Positions 10,184 through 22,336 of a DNA stretch of 64,000 nt are shown here, one piece after another. Position 1 is the stretch's first letter, and the number at the start of each line of letters is the position of its first letter. A program made the translations under genes and the position numbers. A model generated the notes under the pieces. That model made no database searches. It was not told the DNA's origin and saw nothing but the letters and a program-made list of their open reading frames with translations. The stretch comes from Pontederia crassipes (Eukaryota > Streptophyta > Magnoliopsida > Commelinales > Pontederiaceae). The DNA is taken from assembly GCA_030549335.1 (NCBI GenBank), contig CM060193.1, positions 60,541,146 through 60,605,145 of the forward strand, read 5' to 3'.

Positions 10184-13115
10184 GGACGGGCGCGCCCCGC
10201 CATGGTGCAGGCACTCGCTGCTGTTCAATTATTTTTCGCCATTATTATCTTTGTATTATTTCATCTGTAAACTTACGTGTTATGTATTCTGTGGAATGTT
10301 TAAGATGCCAAAAAAAAAAAAGAAAAAAAGATTGAATCTACGATCATATTGAACTAGAAGGAAAAGCGTATGATCTGTGTTTCCGTTCCTTGGAGATGTA
10401 TGTTTGATTCTGAACGACTTGTTCCCTTCTTTTCAGATATTAATGAAATAGTTATCTTTGTCTGCACCCACTTTGTTGGAAGACGAATTAAATTTTGTAA
10501 TCAACTATTTTTTTCTGTCACAATACGAGAATATCTTCATTCAATTTTTCGACTGTAACGCGAGTGGACAGCAGCTCCTGCTTAAGTAAAAATTTCCAAA
10601 TTCAAATTTTTGTTAATGTAAAAAAATTTTTCGTCCGAAGAATTCGATGCGTGTAACTCTAGTGTTGTATGAGTTAAAAATCCACGTTGCTTCCCCCACA
10701 CACACACCAAAAGAAAAGTTTTGAACTTTAAAATTTAAATCTTATGCTATTATTTTTTGTCGATTCTATGGCACCTTGTTGGTAAAATGTAAACAAATTT
10801 ATGCACAATTTTAAAAGATAGACTTTGTTCTTTTAGAAATTAGGGGCGAAAGTAATTCGGGTCGTGATTTTTTCGAGAAAAATAAATCGACCTTCAAATT
10901 TTGAGTGTTTTTTTAATGCATAGAAGATCATCCTAATTTTTTTTTCCAAAGAAAAAAAAACTCAACCTAGACGGTCTCAATTTTTTCGAGTCGGTGACCT
11001 ACTTTATAATAATATTTTTTTAAAGAAACATTATAAACATTAAACATATCACTAGATGTTTTAAAAAATAAAACTTAAGTCTAAGTTTAACTATTTAATG
11101 TAAATAAACCAAAATAACACATTATTACATTATAATTGAAAATATTCTAGTTAATTTTGTCCAAACTTTATAAAAATAAATTAATAACTTAATCATATCC
11201 AAGTTCAAATGTGTGATAGTAAGTAAATAATATACCTAATCTAATAAATATGAATAAGAGAAAAGGTAATATTATTTAAAATTTGAAGTGATAATTAATT
11301 ATAATATTTTTGAAAAAGTATTTAGTTCGAGTCGAGACCTTTTGATTTTTTTTTGTAAGGAGCCCTAATTTAAACGGATAATTTTATTTATAAATATCGA
11401 TCTAATTTTTAATCGGATGTCATATTTTAACTTTTTTTTAGTTGATTTTTTTAGTTACACCTCTATCAGTAAACTTCTATCACTATTTTAAAATAGTTGC
11501 CTATAATGAGCCCATTCGATTGGGGAGGAAGCTTTCCTAATTGCACGTATGTGTAATAATAAATCGAAATCAGTAGCTCTCACATTCAAATTCAAGGCAC
11601 AAATTACTTTTAACATTTTAATAAATCAACGCCCGTTCATTTGGAATAAACTGATTTGTCATGGATTGAATTGCAATGTTCATGTGGTGGAATGCATTTT
11701 TTGTATTAAAAAGTTTATAAAGAAGCTGAAAATTCAAATCTTATCTCCCTCAGACTCTTCAGTTGGCAAATAGAATCAACCCGGAACAATCTTTTGGTTC
11801 CAATCGATTTTTTGAAAAAGACGTTGATAAATAACGGAAAACGAGATAAAAAAATAAATTAATATACTGAATTATATTTCCAGTTTTCATCATTTTTTTT
11901 ACTATTATATTTGATTCTATTATCCAGAATTAATCTATTTATCTAATTAGAGGAATTATTAATTTCACACGAGAAAAACGATACATATTATAAATCTTTG
12001 AAATATATCAATATAATACGGTCTTCTTTTCATTATTTTCACAAGATTTTTTTTGTCAGTATATTACATATATAATATATATATAATGGTCTCTTTCGCC
12101 AATTTCACAAGATCTTTGTGTGCGTGTGTGTGTCTGTCACATGATTTGACTCGTTCCTCTCGGCCGGACTCGATGATAAGATTTGAATGAGATAACTTGA
12201 CTTGGTGACCAAACAATTGTCACATTCATCATATTATCCGGCATTTTTTTAGCATTTGTTTAAAAAGTATCTCTCAATACTTCTAGACACGTGGACATCT
12301 CCCTTCCTTTTAGTCAAGGGCGACAGTCGTTTGGTAACTTTGGTTAAAGAGTTTGAAATTCAACCAACTGAGTTTGAAATTCAATCAAACGGTTGCAGCC
12401 GTTGTAAAACCCGTCCGGCTGGAGCCCGCTTGCATCGGTGTCCGATCTTTAAAATAGCTCGCTGATCATTTCAAACTCGATTCTAATGTTGATTTGTTTT
12501 TTACTCGATTAAATTCGGTTAAAACTCAAGTTTAAATGTTCGATTCGTCAGATTTGAGTGACTCGATCGAATAATGAAAAAATAATTAGGATAAAAAAAT
12601 TATTGCATAACATATTACTTATATATATATATATATATATTCTTAAAGTTTATGCTTCTAACTTTTTTCTATTTTCGTTATATCATTTATAATTATAATA
12701 TTATTTTTGTCTTTTACGTTATACTATTTAATCGATACTTATGTTATTGTATTACTTGACTTATTAAATAATTTCACTTTGCTTTATTATATTTTAATTT
12801 ATTTATTATGCATCGTACAAGACAATAAGAATAAAAAAATTTATTTAACATATTCTATTTTTTATTAACATATATTATTCGGTAAGACCATTCCATTCGA
12901 CCCGGTTTGATCGATTTAACATGATCCGATCATCAATCCGGATCGATGGTTAGATCGGATTTTGCAGCATTGGTTTCACTTGGTTAGCAGGATTATATTT
13001 AAGTTTAATTTTTAATGTTCTCACTTTGGCTAGGATATACTATTTTTGCTCCACCTAAACATCGGATTAGTCGAATGCTAATAATTTCAAGCATCGATAG
13101 ATCGTCGAGCATAAC
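10184..13115. other. AT-rich intergenic DNA
   Basis: No gene seen beyond the 3' end of the small gene. A 21-bp unit starting GAGTTTGAAATTCAA is tandemly doubled at 12349-12390. A (TA)n run lies at about 12620-12640. Sequence around 12880-12990 (ATTCGACCCGG, ATCCGGATCG) is weakly like the TAGGGGTGTTCA MITE interiors and may be a relic. Confidence 0.6.
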
Positions 13116-13342
13116 TTAAAAAAAGAGTTTGATATTTTTGAATTAACATATATCAATTTATACCAGTTTATATTAGCATCAGGTGATATAAACTTTACTA
13201 TAATATAGTGGAGTTGTATTGTTTTTTGAATCAATGAAGACAGATCGGCTTCCCTCCCAAATTCTCTCTCCTTATTCTTGTTCTTGTATGGTTGCAGGGT
13301 AAACACAAATCTGAGAAGAGGATTGGATTGCAAAGTTCAACA
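13116..13342 (+). repeat. 5' LTR of the deleted copia element
   Basis: It aligns with 15679-15906 along most of its length: CATATATCA, GGTGATATAAACTTTACTAT, GGAGTTGTATTGTTTT, CAGATCGGCTTCCCTCCCAA. It ends CA just before the PBS. The left edge is placed by alignment only. Confidence 0.75.
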
Positions 13343-13355
13343 TGGTATCAGAGCC
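13343..13355 (+). other. Primer-binding site of the deleted copia element
   Basis: TGGTATCAGAGCC immediately after the LTR end; complementary to initiator methionine tRNA. Confidence 0.9.
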
Positions 13356-13518
13356 AATCGGAGGTTGATCTATGATCCAATCATTCTCTATATAGCTAAG
13401 TCATCACGATCTATGTGTGATCTTTGATAGCTGCAGTGATTCTTCGTAGATCTTGTGTTTCTGTGTTCTTCATCGATTTTGATATTGCAATTTTTTGTTA
13501 CTACTTTTGGAATTGAAC

Positions 13519-14630
13519 ATGTCTTCATCGAGTTCTTTTGGATCTAGTACAATTATGATAGATCCGTTGAATCCTCTTTTTTTAAGTCCTGCGGATTTCC
13601 AGGACTAGTAATCATTCCAGATCTTCTTAGAGGTTCAGAAAATTATTCAGAATGGAATGATGCCATGCTTAATGCCTTGTTAGCAAAGAACAAACACATG
13701 TTTGTAGATGGATCCTTTACGATTGATAAAGTTGATCCAAACCTTCATTTTCAATGGAAGAGGTGTAATGCTTTGGTAAATTCTTGGATTGTTTGTTCTG
13801 CTACAAAGGGGTTAATATGCAGGGTTTCTTATGCACAACCCGCTCATAAGATTTGGTTTGAACTTAAGGAATGTTTTGAGAAACATAATGCTATGCAAGT
13901 GTATTCCCTTGAAAATGAATTGTGCAACTTCCGACAAGGACGTCTCTCGATTTCTTATTATTTTTCCAAGTTTAAGAATCTATGGGAAGAACTGAATCTT
14001 CAAACTCTAGAATTGCCTCTTGCTGATAATCTCAATGATTATAGGAATTTTTTGGAATGACGAAATCTATATAGATTTCTAATGAGCATTAATGAAGAGT
14101 ATAATCATATTCGTAGTCAGATCCTATTAATGTCTCCACTTCCTTCGATAAGTCAGGCACACTCCTTGTTAGTTGAAGAAGAGCAAAGACAGAAGAGAAC
14201 AACTCATATAGAAACAAATCAGGTTGCTTTAGTTGGTACAAGATATCAGAATGGGAATGGAAGACAAAGAAGGATGGTAATATTTTTTGTGCTTATTGTA
14301 AAAACCCAGGACATATAAAAGCACGGTGTTATAAAATTGTAGGATACCCACCTGGTTATAAATTCAAAGAAAAAAAATCAGAATATGGCTAATGCAGTTC
14401 AACAATTACAACATGACAATACCAAGATAATTGAGACAGAAGTTAAATCTATTCCTACTCCTGCTACTCCATTCACCGAAGAACAACAGAAGTTTATCAT
14501 TCAATTGCTAAAGTATAATCAGTTTGTTAACATTCAAGACCACTCAGCAAATATGGCAGGTAACTCTCATTTAGTTACTTATGGCAATTGGATTATTGAT
14601 TCAAATCATATGACTTCAAATAAGAACTAG
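13519..14630 (+). pseudogene. Copia gag and protease start, broken
   Basis: The frame begins at ATG 13519 (M-S-S-S-S-S) and shifts near 13600. It continues as a gag domain (L-R-G-S-E-N-Y-S-E-W, then K-C-N/W-type gag core) through 13665-14060. An in-frame TGA at 14058-14060 interrupts it, and the same frame resumes at 14082. Another frameshift near 14265 precedes a CCHC knuckle (C-A-Y-C, G-H-I-K-A-R-C, about 14285-14330). The last part (14385-14630) reaches the protease site, where the usual I-D-S-G-A reads I-I-D-S-N, and then stops. This gag is of a different lineage from the copia element at 1-4600. Confidence 0.8.
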
Positions 14631-14639
14631 TTGGTAGAC

Positions 14640-15671
14640 TTAAAAGTTTTGCAAGCAAAGAATTCCATCTCATTGCCTTGCTAGTTTATGTTGATGACAT
14701 CCTAGTGGCAAGTAATAGTGAAGCTCTCATCAGTCGTACTAAAACTGCTCTTCAAGCTCACATAAAGATGAAGGACCTTGGTGAACTCCATTTTTTTCTT
14801 AGGCATGAAAATTCTTTGATCTTCCACTGGTATTTTTTGTAACTCAACGCAAGTATGCTTTAGGCTATCTTGGTCTTTCAGCAGCTAAAGAGGCTGGAAC
14901 TCCTTTTGAGCAGAATATGAAATTAACCTCCATTGAATATGTTTCTTTTTTTTTCTTTCATCTACATTTGACAAAGTATTGGAATCTCCAGAAGTGTTTC
15001 AATGCCTTGTAGGCCGCCTCATTTACCTTACACATACTCGCCCAAATATCGCTTTTGTAGTTCATCTTCTTAGCCAATTTATGCATGCTCCAAAGACTTC
15101 ACACCTTAATGCTGCACTGCGGGTAGTTCGTTATCTAAAGGATTCACCAAGGCGTGGTCTTCTATTTTCTTCCACTAGAAGCTTTGTTGTCTCTGCCTAT
15201 TCAGATGAAGATTGGGCGTCATGCATCCTATCTCATCGTTCAGTCTCTGCGTATTGCATTAAGATTGGTGATTCATTAGTATCTTGGAAGTCGAAGAAGC
15301 AATCAGTCGTCTCTCGTTCCTCTGCTGAATCCGAATATCGTAGTCTGGATCTTATAGTTACAGAACTTATTTGGCTAGATCGACTCTTTTGTGAGCTTCA
15401 ATTACCACTTGAACATCCTTTTGTTCTCTATAGTGACAGCCGAGCTGCTCTTAAGATGGTGGAAAACCCAGTGTTTCATGAGCGGACGAAACACATTGAT
15501 GTTGATTGTCATTTTATTCATGATAGGAAGATGCAACAGTTTGTTCAACTTCGACATGTTTGTTCTAAGGATCAGTTGGTGGATTTGTCAACTAAAGCGC
15601 TCAGTCGTCCACAACACGATTATCTTGTACGCAAATTGGGGCTTTTCGATCTTTTCAAACCCCTAACTTGA
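14640..15671 (+). pseudogene. Copia reverse transcriptase tail and RNase H, broken
   Basis: Reverse transcriptase resumes abruptly after the protease relic with L-L-V-Y-V-D-D-I-L-V-A-S (about 14675-14712). Integrase and the front of RT are therefore deleted. Frameshifts follow near 14800-14960. From 14979 to 15671 a 230-codon frame is intact, with the C-terminal RT (R-L-I-Y-L-T-H-T-R-P-N-I-A), RNase H residues (S-D-E-D-W-A, S-S-A-E-S-E-Y, Y-S-D-S-R-A-A) and H-E-R-T-K-H-I-D. It ends just before the polypurine tract. Confidence 0.85.
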
Positions 15672-15678
15672 GGGGGAG

Positions 15679-15906
15679 TGTTAATATATATTAGGCTATT
15701 ATTAGTTAGCATATATCAGTTTATATTGGTTTATAGTAGTATCGGGTGATATAAACTTTACTATAAAAGAGTGGAGTTGTATTGTTTTCTAAATCAATGA
15801 AAACAGATCGGCTTCCCTCCCAAATTATCTCTCCTTGTTCTTGTTTCTTGTATGGTTGCAGGGTAAACACAGATCCAAGAAGAGGATTGGATTGCAGAGT
15901 TCAACA
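15679..15906 (+). repeat. 3' LTR of the deleted copia element
   Basis: TG start after TGAGGGGGAG and CA end, homologous to the left LTR. Confidence 0.85.
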
Positions 15907-16301
15907 AATAATTGTGCACGGATCGTCGTTTAGTTGTTGGATCGAACTTGTTCATCAATTGTGGTGATCGTCTTTCATTGCTATTGGCGATAGTCTTCAT
16001 TTCTGTTGGCAATTGTCTTCACTTTTTGACCCATAGCGATCATTCTCGTGGGGTCAAATCATTTGTCATCAATTTGATCTAAAGTATTTTCTCTCCTTTG
16101 TATTTTTTCTACTTTCTCTCACATGCTCATTGATCTCAAGCTCTAAATCTCACAAGCCTTGAGCTCACAAATGCCATTGGAGTCCAACCCTCTCTCTTCA
16201 TCTCATCGGCGTCATTGTTGGAGTCATATATTCCCTAAGAATTAAAGGTAGCATTCCTTTTATTTAAATGTTTATTCATTTAAATAAAAATGTATGCTCT
16301 T
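15907..16301. other. Intergenic DNA
   Basis: No gene recognised. Ends at the target site of a MITE. Confidence 0.6.
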
Positions 16302-16763
16302 TAGGGGTGTTCACGACTTGACCCCGGTGATTCAAGTCGAGTCGGGTCAACCCTCTTTTGAGGGTTGAACCCGATCCAATCTGACCTGGTTCAGGTCGGG
16401 TGGTCGGGTTGGATTGGGTCGGGTGGTCGGGTTACCCGAACACTATTTTTTTCTTTTTTAATTTTTTTTCTTACCTTTTTATTATTTAATATAAAAATAT
16501 TACATGATATTTATTTAAAAAGTATAAAATATTTTGTTAATTATTTAAATATTATTTTACACATTTAAAATATCTTATTTTAATATATTTTTTATTTTTT
16601 ATACAAAATACAAGTTGAAAACTAAATAATTAAAAAACATCAGTTCTTCGAGTTGGGTCAGATCAGAAAATTCTAACACGTATCCGACCCGACCAGACCC
16701 AAACTAGTTTGGGTCAAGTCGGGTCATCAAGTTTGCGAGCCGACCGACCCGCTGAACACCCTG
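16302..16763. mobile_element. hAT-like MITE, TAGGGGTGTTCA family, copy 1
   Basis: It begins TAGGGGTGTTCACGACTTGA and ends GACCCGCTGAACACCCT, inverted ends of about 13 bp. The interior has GGGTCGGGT-type repeats near both ends and an AT-rich centre, like the well-delimited copy at 53407-53863. Flanking 8-mers ATGCTCTT and ATGCTTGC agree only partly, consistent with an older insertion. Confidence 0.7.
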
Positions 16764-16994
16764 ATGCTTGCCTTTGTTGAGAGTGTAACGATATCCACAC
16801 TATCGCTTGTCCGCAACGAAAGCCATCATTGATTGTACTATACCTATGTTAGGGATTTCTTTACACATTCTAGTTAATTGTAAATTACACATTGATTGTA
16901 GAAAATTATGCTTTAAAAAGTCCTTTTTTCTTTAATTTTCTTCTATTTGATATCAATTTCATAGAGTTAATAGTTTTTTTTTTCTACTTTTCCA

Positions 16995-17150
16995 TTTCAG
17001 TTTAATCGTCTACTTGGCATTTTCTGCCTGGTTTCCTTGCATAGCTCGTTATAGCCTATCTCAAGCTCCCAATCAATTTGCCAGCTTCAAATCCCATGAG
17101 CCCACAGGTGACTCTCTCCATCTCGTAGTCTGGCCTTACAAGGAGAAGAA
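16995..17150 (+). pseudogene. Exon-like fragment of unknown protein
   Basis: A stretch bounded by a pyrimidine-rich acceptor (TTCCATTTCAG, ending about 17000) and a donor (GAGAAGAAG/GTAATA, about 17151) encodes about 50 residues in one frame. The stretch contains Y-S-L-S-Q-A-P-N-Q-F and H-L-V-V-W-P-Y-K-E-K-K. The composition looks protein-like and both splice signals are good. I found no neighbouring exons on either side, and I do not recognise the family. CACTA copy 2 begins about 255 bp downstream. It may be a relic of a gene or a captured exon. Confidence 0.3.
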
Positions 17151-17405
17151 GGTAATAATCAAACCTTTCCTAGTTTCCATCTTGATCCATGTTGCTATTC
17201 CACTTTTGTTTTCTTTGTTTCCGGTGCTTGATGGACACATTGTCTACTTGTGTTTATGGAAATGCTTTAGAAAAAAATATTTGATTAAAAACATGTTCCA
17301 TGCTAGTCTTTGTTGCATTTATTTCTTCTATATTGATATCATCGTTGTTTCGTGTAGTAGCCAACTAAGATACATGATTTATAAACTTTTGTACTGTGTA
17401 GCTTA

Positions 17406-18904
17406 CACTACAAGAAAATCGCGATTTTCCGACGGATAATTTCCGACGGTTCTAAATCCGTCGCAAATTGCGACGGATTTTTCGACGGTTCCATTTCCGA
17501 CGGATTTTTCTACGGTTATGACCGTCGGAAATAATTTATATTATTATTTAATTTTTCGATGATTAGGAACGTCGATATTTCCGACGGATATCCATCCGAC
17601 GCAATTTCCGACGACTTTTCCGACGGTTACGACCGTCGGAAATAAAAAATTAAATTATGTATTTTTTATATTATTATTAAATTTTTTCGACGGATTTTCC
17701 GACGGTCACGACCGTCGGAAATAAAAAATTTTATTATATAATTTATTATATTATTATTTAATTTTTCGACGATTAGGAACGTCGATATTTTCGACGGATA
17801 TCCATCCGTCGCAAAATCCGTCGTAATTTTTGAATGTCGTAATCATCGGTAAATGTATAATAATATCATATAAAAAGTATTTTCTTAATATAACTAGCGA
17901 CGGTCCAAACCGTCGCAATTACCGACGGTTTTGACCATCGGTAACGATTGCCGACGGTTCAAACCGTCGGTAAAATAAAAAATAATCATTATATATAATT
18001 AAATATATTTTCGACGGTCACAACCGTCGATAATTATAAAAATATTTAATATTTACGTTTTCGACGACCGAAACCGTCGGTAATTAAAATTTCGTTATCC
18101 CACTTTTTTTTCCTTTTTCCCGCTTTCTTTCTAAATTTTTTCCCTTTATATATATTCCTCCTCCCTCTTCTCTCTCTCCCTCCTCTCCTCTCTCTCTCCC
18201 GGCCGCGAGCATGCTCTCCCGCGCCGGACGCCGGCGACCCTCCCACGCCGGACGCCGGCGACCCTCTCCCACACCGATGACCCTCTCCCGCGCCAGCGTC
18301 TCTCTCTCTCTTTCTCTCTCCCTCTCCACGCCGGCGTCTCTCTCTCCGGCCAAAGGCCGCTGTCGGCCGGATCCGGCCATGGCCGTTCGGATCCGGCCCC
18401 CAGCGGCCGGACGCTGGAGGCCGGATCCGGCCGCCTAGCGGCCGATCCGGCATATTTGCGACGGTTGCAACCGTCAAAAGATCGACGGTTGCATCGCCCG
18501 TCCAAAGTTTCGACAGTTGTGATCGTCGAAAAGTTGCGACGGCTCGAACCGCTGGTTTTTTCCGACGGTTGCAACCGTCGGAAATATCGACGGTTCAAAC
18601 CGCCGGGGACTTTTCCGGCGGTTGCAACCGTCGGAAATTTCGACGATTCGAACCGCCGGGAACTTTTCCGGTGGTTGCAACCGTCGAAAAATTTTGACGG
18701 GTCGAACCGTCGGGGACTGTTCCGACGGCCAGAACCGTCGGTATTTTCGACGAATTTTTTCAACCGTCGCAAATTCGTTTGCGACGAGCATTTTTCTGAC
18801 GGATCGATTTTGACTGAAAAACCGTCGGTAATTGCGTTACTGACGGTTTTCGGGCTGATTACCGACGGTCCGGACCGTCGGTAATCAGCATTTTTCTAGT
18901 AGTG
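17406..18904 (+). mobile_element. Short non-autonomous CACTA transposon, copy 2
   Basis: It starts CACTACAAGAAAATCGC and ends TTTTTCTAGTAGTG, flanked by TTA on both sides (17403-17405, 18905-18907). The left 700 bp and right 450 bp are packed with CGACGG/CCGTCG palindromes. Between them are a TATA box (18145-18154), a CT-rich tract and a GC-rich leader with GGCCGGATCCGGCC repeats (18190-18450). There is no transposase. Overlapping frames at 18046-18884 on both strands arise from the repeats. The left part is highly similar to copy 1, and the leader resembles the equivalent region of the large element at 23882-31868. Confidence 0.93.
18145..18154 (+). promoter_or_regulatory. TATA box of CACTA copy 2
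   Basis: TTTATATATA followed by CT-rich sequence, in the same relative position as in copy 1. Confidence 0.5.
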
Positions 18905-18907
18905 TTA

Positions 18908-19200
18908 AATATGCCCAAGAGATTGCTTTCTTTTGTTTCATAATCTTGTATGGGAACATTGGTTTTGTTTCATGAACTTTTGTTGTGATTCTAAAGCTAT
19001 ATTTTGTTATACATGCATAAGTCCTATTTCTACTAACAAATGGAACTGTACAAATTACCACACCCATACCAACCACGACTAGTTTAATTTACTCCTTCCA
19101 TAATGAAGCACCACGTCATGTGCAAGGGAAAGCAATTAATAGATATCAGTACCACACCCATATTATAATTATGTTTTATTTTTAGTGCAAATGATATCAA
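18908..19200. other. Intergenic DNA
   Basis: Nothing recognisable. Confidence 0.5.
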
Positions 19201-19836
19201 GGCTCTGTTCGACAAGCGGATAACTCTTTAACTAAGGAATAGGGAGTAGCGAATGATGATTAGCAGTTAGAGGTTGTAACAAATAAATGATTGGTAAAAT
19301 TAATGATAGAATTAGTTGGAAAATATAAAATGACATAATCAGACATATGACAAATTATTTAATTTAAACACTATACAAATTGTATTATAATACAAATAAA
19401 TCAAATATTTATATCTTAATTAAATAAAATAAAAATTCACAATTAATTTTTTTTAAAATATATAGAAATTTATATTGACAATAATTTTTATATAATATAA
19501 AAGTATTAATTGTGAAATTATTTTTATTCACTGTTAACATATAAATAATCTGTAATTAATTAAGCATGAATATAAAAAGAAATATAGTTAAATGATTATA
19601 AAATAAAAAATGAGAAAATAATAAGATAAGTTAGAAAGAAAAATGTATTTGAATAAGGATAAAATTATAAAACGCTAACTTCCAAACATTAAATGCTGGT
19701 CGAAGTAACTTTTCAATATTTTTATATGAAACGCTAAACGTTATTTATTTTTGTCATTTACTAAAATAAAAGAATTAATGTTTAAACCTTTAAACATTAG
19801 TTGAAACGCTAATTTTGGTGTTGCTAAACAGAACCC
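19201..19836. mobile_element. Probable MITE, CTCTGTT/AACAGAACCC ends
   Basis: The left end GGCTCTGTTCGACAA and the reverse complement of the right end, GGGTTCTGTTTAGCAA, form an imperfect inverted repeat. The interior is AT-rich and non-coding. These ends are like those of plant hAT-type MITEs. No clear target duplication was found, so the call is tentative. Confidence 0.5.
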
Positions 19837-21665
19837 AAATCTGACAAGATAAAAGAAAAATTCATTTTAGATGAAATGTTTTCTCTTTGCTTTTCAAGCT
19901 TTTGATTATATCGTCTTTTTCCTAAAACACAAATATATATAGATGCATGCTTGTTGTTGGCTCTATTTTTTCATGATAAGACTCAGCTCATGCATTATAC
20001 TTTTTGGTGTTAGTACATTTAACTTTGGGATACAAGCAACCTTTTATCATTGTATGCATTTTGAAGTAAAATATTGGTGTTCTTAGATTTTTCATTTTGA
20101 AGTAAAACACAAGAGTAGCAGAAAATTAGAAAAGACATAAATTGACCTGCATTTCTATTAATTTTATTTTTTCTTTTATTGGAGCTATCATTACTCATGA
20201 CTTCTTTGGACCTTATAAATAGTTTCTATATTTATGTACCTTTTTCGATGTTTGATTTCGATTCATGTAACCTCACTTTTCTTCACCAGATGATATGTTG
20301 AGTCCTGTAGTGCAACTATATGCCGATGCTTGTGCAACTGCTGAATAGGTGGCATGTTAATTCTTTGTTCTTTGGGGTTGATGGAATTGTATATATTGTT
20401 GATGGATAATTTTGTATGGTGAATGGATAATTTTAGATTATAAGGTTGATGTGTATTCCATTTTGTCACATTTTGATTGATGTGAATTTTATACTTTGAA
20501 TCCTTCGAGCCTTAAGAAATATAGTGTTACAAATTTAGGTTTGCATACAATTTTCTGATATTTTTTATTTTGTCTTTTTTGACGGAATTTGTGTCTGAAT
20601 GAGTTGATGCTATTTAAAGACTACGTCCAAATTTGGATCAGAATGGAAGATAATTTGTGTTGAAAATTATGTCGGACATGAAATTTGCTTTCAAGGGTTT
20701 CGCGTCTACTTTTTATTCGACGAAAATTCATCACAAAAAAATATTTGCATCAGATTGACCTTTATTTCCGGTGGATTTGACTAACACAAAAAATGATATT
20801 TTCTTGTAGTAGAGCTAATTTCTACTCTAGTGATGTTTAGATGCATTAGACAAAAAAAAACAAGGAAAAATATAATTTCGTAAAATTTTCACCTAAAAAT
20901 CTTCTTAACGCTCGAATAATTTAAATATCATAAAGAATTTACAAAATTACAATCACCTTAGTTTTGTTGGAACTTCTAAACTTATACTGTATTTTTTTAC
21001 TTTAACTATCAATATTTTGATAATATTTAAAATATGATTTAATATAAAAATTAAAAATAGTGATATCAAAATTTTAGGAGTGATAATAAGAGGGTCAAGG
21101 TTAAGAGAGTTTAACGACAGTATTTGTTATTTGTCATGGCCAACTAAGTATTTGATCTCCTATTGTCTCAGAAAATTAATAAACAATTCTTTAAAAGTAA
21201 TATAAAAGGAAGTTTTCTTTTCTTATCAGTGAGATGAAAAAAAGTCAACTGAATTAAAACGTATGATCGATTATTAGCAAAATTATAGAACTTATAATTA
21301 TGGTTATATATAACTACAAAATAAATTGCTACATATAAAGAAAGCGTTATTTTATTGTAATAAATATCGTCATTGGGAGTATTCATATATAAACTTGTTT
21401 GAATACACAATTAATACTATGAATTTATTTCAACTAATATGTTAAATCAAATTATATAGTTTATTCAGAACAATATTGTGCTAAAATAAGATAAAAGCTA
21501 ATCAATTTATTTATCAATAAAAATATAAGCATCATAATATATTTCATTATATCATGTTACATATATTTTTTTATAAATAATAATTAATTAACATAAAATT
21601 CATAATATTATTATAGTTTATTTAGCAACTCAATTCATATGGGTTTCCATTTGCCAACTTCTGGT
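19837..21665. other. AT-rich intergenic DNA with a possible CACTA end relic
   Basis: No gene. At 20580-20811 the sequence has GACGGAATTTG, TTCGACGAAAATTC and ends GATATTTTCTTGTAGTA, which resembles a CACTA right end. The left end of such an element was not found. Otherwise AT-rich. Confidence 0.4.
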
Positions 21666-22336
21666 CCTAAGGGAGCGTTTCTCTAGAGGTAATTTTTGTA
21701 GATTACCAGGTAATATTTTATTAAATTACCTGTACACACCATATTATCTTGTTCACTTGTGACAGGTAATGGGTAATCTGCATTGCAGGCAATCCACATT
21801 GTCTATGAAGTGGCAATGCAGATTACCTATGAGAGGGTAGGCAATTCACATTACCACCTGAGTTGCAATATTTTAAATTTTACTTTCCACATTTGTCATT
21901 TACAGTTTTATTTAAATAAATTTTAAAACACATTGAATAAAATATAATAATAATTAAATAAATTATAAAATTAATCAAATAAATATTATAATTATTATGA
22001 CTATATTATTATCATATTTTAAAAATATATTAATTATTTTATAAATTTCAATTTTATGGATAAGAATATATGTTTGTGATTTAATTTTACGAAGTTAAAA
22101 TTAATTTATATATCTAAATATAATTTTTTTGATTAGGCGTATATTGGTAAAAATTGTATATTAATTCATAAATTTGTATTTTCTTATAAATAACTAATAT
22201 GGATTGTCTGATAGATTATTTATGCATACTAAATAAGGTAATGTACATTGTTGGCAATTTAACAAGTGGCAATCTTTCTGAAAGATAATCTATATTGCTA
22301 AGTAATGTTGAATGGCAATGCAATGAACGCAACTAA
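21666..22336. mobile_element. Possible MITE with internal inverted GTAATCTGCATTGC repeats
   Basis: CTAAG occurs at both sides (about 21668 and 22332) next to loosely inverted ends (GGAGCGTTTCTC versus TTGCGTTCATTG). Inside, several direct and inverted copies of GTAATCTGCATTGC / GGCAATGCAGATTACC occur at 21777-21860, with related pieces near 22180-22320. The interior is non-coding. This is pattern-based; the family is not identified. Confidence 0.4.

Larger units (their letters stand above)
13116..15906 (+). mobile_element. Internally deleted Ty1-copia element with two short LTRs
   Basis: Two similar LTRs of about 228 bp (about 13116-13342 and 15679-15906) flank a PBS, gag remnants and an RT/RNase H tail. 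The right LTR starts TGTTAATATA after the polypurine tract TGAGGGGGAG (15669-15678). Both LTRs end TTCAACA. The left LTR start has diverged (no clean TG), so its edge is approximate, and no clear target duplication was found (AATAA on the right). The middle of pol is missing. Confidence 0.85.

Noticed and set aside
18046-18884. Frames up to 208 codons in CACTA copy 2
   Set aside because: Repeat-driven, open on both strands at once, rich in N-R-R and R-E; no conserved domain.
17406-18904. Regularly spaced palindromes suggesting a CRISPR-like array
   Set aside because: The host is a plant, spacers are not unique or of fixed length, and the unit has CACTA ends with target duplications.
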